Assembly (NCBI GenBank): GCA_964501545.1 | Contig: CAZCSH010000024.1 | Coordinates: 1 to 7,903 of the forward strand | Origin: CAZCSH01 sp964501545 | GTDB taxonomy: Bacteria > Patescibacteriota > Minisyncoccia > Minisyncoccales > RBG-13-42-11 | Length of the DNA stretch: 7,903 nt | Direction: 5' to 3' | Shown: piece after piece, positions 6,476-7,903 of the stretch | How the letters are laid out: each line of letters begins with the position of its first letter | Numbering within the stretch: the first letter of the stretch is position 1 | Made by a program: the position numbers and the translations under genes | The notes under the pieces: model-generated | What the model saw: the letters and a program-made list of their open reading frames with translations, nothing else | Told to the model about the DNA's origin: nothing | Databases searched by the model: none

Positions 6476-7903
6476 AGCTAAAATGGTGCTTTCTTTTGAA
6501 TCAGGTGGATCTGCTGCATGAGTTTTTGGGCAGGTTTGCCTGGCAAGCCGTCAAAGAAGGTGACGACTGTTTTCTTCTTGCAAATAGCAGAATTTCCGAG
6601 CTGAGCAAGCGCAGTTTGTATCCCAAACAAGTGCGCCTTTACTCAAAAGTAGATTGGTGCAAAAAGTTTTATAAACCGGATATAAGAGAGCCCTTGGAAA
6701 CTTCTTGGATGGTGCTTTTTTCGGAATTCGGTCGCCCAAGCTACAGGAGGCGCGTTTCTTCTTATAAGCAAACTCAAGAGATTGTCGTGCAACTCAAGCA
6801 GTTCATTGAAGATGTGCTAGGAAAAGAGCGGCCAGACGCGGTGTTGAGTGAGCTGCCTGCCAATGTTTTTACGCAGCTGGTGTTTCGCTACTGTCAGCTG
6901 GCCGGGATTCGTTTCGTTGGTTTGTCTGATTCTAGAATACCCGGGAGCATTGATGTGTACGACCTTATTCATACCTGCTCTAGATACGAGCAAACCTTTC
7001 GAGAATTGGACGAAAAAGACATTACAGCAGAGGAACGTATGATTGCCGGAAGGTTTCTTACAGATTTTCTTTCTCACGATGTTATTCCTTTGTATGAAAA
7101 AGGCAAGTACAACAGGTCTTTAATGGAACGCCTTTTGCTGTACATGCGGAGAGGGAAAGCGATACTACCCAGCTGGTTGAAATATTTTCTTGTGAGGAGT
7201 CGTATAAAAGTTTTTGACTATGAAAGCGAGGGCGTGCTGGTTCATACGATGAAAAGTCCCCTTGCCGGACTCGTGCGGGTTATTCGGGCGCCCTTCCAGT
7301 GGCGATTGTTTGAGAAGCCAAATACGGACGAGTTTTTTTATTTATTTCCTCTTCAGGTTCAACCAGAGGCTTCTACCCTTGTGCTTGCGCCATCCTACGA
7401 AAACTTTATTACTACGATAAAGAATGTAGCGTTTCGTCTTCCTTTCCCGGCAAAGCTTTACGTAAAGGAACACCCTGCTTTTGTAGGGCATCGGTCCGCA
7501 AGTTTTTATCGGGAACTCAAAGCAATACCAAATGTGATGCTTATTTCTCCGAAAAGCTCTACGCCAGAACTTGTGCAAAAATGCACGGGTGTTATTGTGC
7601 TTACGAGCACAGTCGGCATGGAGTCCGCGCTGGCGGGGAAACCCACATATGTGCTCGGCAACGTATTTTATTCCTATCATCCCTTATGTAGGCAGGTTCG
7701 TAATTTTGACGAACTTGAGGAACGTCTACGAGAAGATCTTTCTAATCCTCCTTCCTTGGCCAATGTCCAGGAACTAAATACGCGCTTTCTTGTTTCTTAT
7801 TTACGGAATACGATTGCCGGTAGCGTGGTTGCTGCCAGTAGTGACAACGACACCAATGATTATAAGTTAATATATAAAGAGATTAAGAGGATATTTCTTG
7901 ATG
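6472..7903 (+). CDS. KpsC/KpsS-like capsule synthesis protein (3' end missing)
   Basis: The frame is open from ATG 6472, in an ATGA overlap with the flippase stop, to the window edge: 477 residues with no stop. The C-terminal half resembles the Capsule_synth family (PF05159): FYLFPLQVQPEASTLVLAP (residues 289-307), KLYVKEHPAFVG (328-339), IPNVMLISP (352-360) and VIVLTSTVGMESALAGKP (374-391), then FYSYHP. In KpsC and KpsS this GT-B fold uses CMP-Kdo to build the beta-Kdo linker on phosphatidylglycerol. The N-terminal region (1-285) is less conserved and I recognise no domain in it; it is charged, with no signal peptide or clear membrane segment. Because Kdo and pseudaminic acid are both CMP-activated ulosonic acids, this may be the transferase for the operon's product (inference). 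Arg codons shift towards CGN: about 23 of 36 by hand count, against about 5 of 22 in the cytidylyltransferase gene. Confidence 0.82.
   Translation, partial: MKLKWCFLLNQVDLLHEFLGRFAWQAVKEGDDCFLLANSRISELSKRSLYPKQVRLYSKVDWCKKFYKPDIREPLETSWMVLFSEFGRPSYRRRVSSYKQTQEIVVQLKQFIEDVLGKERPDAVLSELPANVFTQLVFRYCQLAGIRFVGLSDSRIPGSIDVYDLIHTCSRYEQTFRELDEKDITAEERMIAGRFLTDFLSHDVIPLYEKGKYNRSLMERLLLYMRRGKAILPSWLKYFLVRSRIKVFDYESEGVLVHTMKSPLAGLVRVIRAPFQWRLFEKPNTDEFFYLFPLQVQPEASTLVLAPSYENFITTIKNVAFRLPFPAKLYVKEHPAFVGHRSASFYRELKAIPNVMLISPKSSTPELVQKCTGVIVLTSTVGMESALAGKPTYVLGNVFYSYHPLCRQVRNFDELEERLREDLSNPPSLANVQELNTRFLVSYLRNTIAGSVVAASSDNDTNDYKLIYKEIKRIFLD

Noticed and set aside
6476..7903. A long gene-free region, or small antisense genes on the minus strand (such as 7342-7680 and 6817-7077)
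   Set aside because: The + strand is open throughout from ATG 6472 and encodes recognisable capsule-family motifs. The minus-strand frames have no family resemblance and lie across those motifs.
1..7903. Promoters, terminators, riboswitches, tRNAs, CRISPR arrays or insertion sequences
   Set aside because: Coding covers nearly every base, with a longest gap of five bases, and I found no credible -35/-10 pair, hairpin plus T-run, tRNA-like fold, spaced repeats or transposase.

Overview
The window is one tightly packed, single-strand operon segment for making and exporting a surface glycan containing a nonulosonic (sialic-acid-like) sugar. The best fit is pseudaminic acid. All genes read on the + strand and there is essentially no intergenic DNA. 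The coding is AT-rich, rich in Lys, Glu and Ile, and uses the standard code. I see no convincing Shine-Dalgarno sequence ahead of any start. This would suit a compact-genome uncultivated bacterium, for example a Patescibacteria/CPR-type lineage, but nothing here fixes the taxonomy.

Layout: (1) the 3' part of a PseC-type aminotransferase, 1-992; (2) a SAM methyltransferase of the pseudaminic-acid-associated family, broken by a frameshift, 989-1637; (3) an SpsF-family cytidylyltransferase, 1634-2386; (4) a PseH-like GNAT acetyltransferase, 2383-2832; (5) PseI, pseudaminic acid synthase, 2829-3872; (6) a DUF218/YdcF-like protein, 3878-4519; (7) a stand-alone formyltransferase-fold protein, 4516-5055; (8) a Wzx-like flippase, 5027-6475; (9) a KpsC/KpsS-like capsule synthesis protein, open to the right edge, 6472-7903.

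How they work together: PseC aminates the UDP-4-keto sugar made by PseB, which would be encoded to the left. The GNAT acylates the new amine. PseI condenses the freed sugar with phosphoenolpyruvate, and the cytidylyltransferase makes the CMP-sugar. The methyltransferase and formyltransferase may decorate the sugar. The flippase would move a lipid-linked glycan across the membrane. The capsule-type protein is a candidate transferase for the CMP-activated sugar. PseG, the UDP-sugar hydrolase needed before PseI, is not in the window.

Six of the eight gene junctions are identical 4-base ATGA stop/start overlaps, which suggests translational coupling. The most notable points are the methyltransferase frameshift beside a (CT)6 repeat, the missing pseG, the formyltransferase, and the last gene, which has different codon use and runs off the window edge. 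I found no tRNA, rRNA, CRISPR, mobile element, promoter or terminator.
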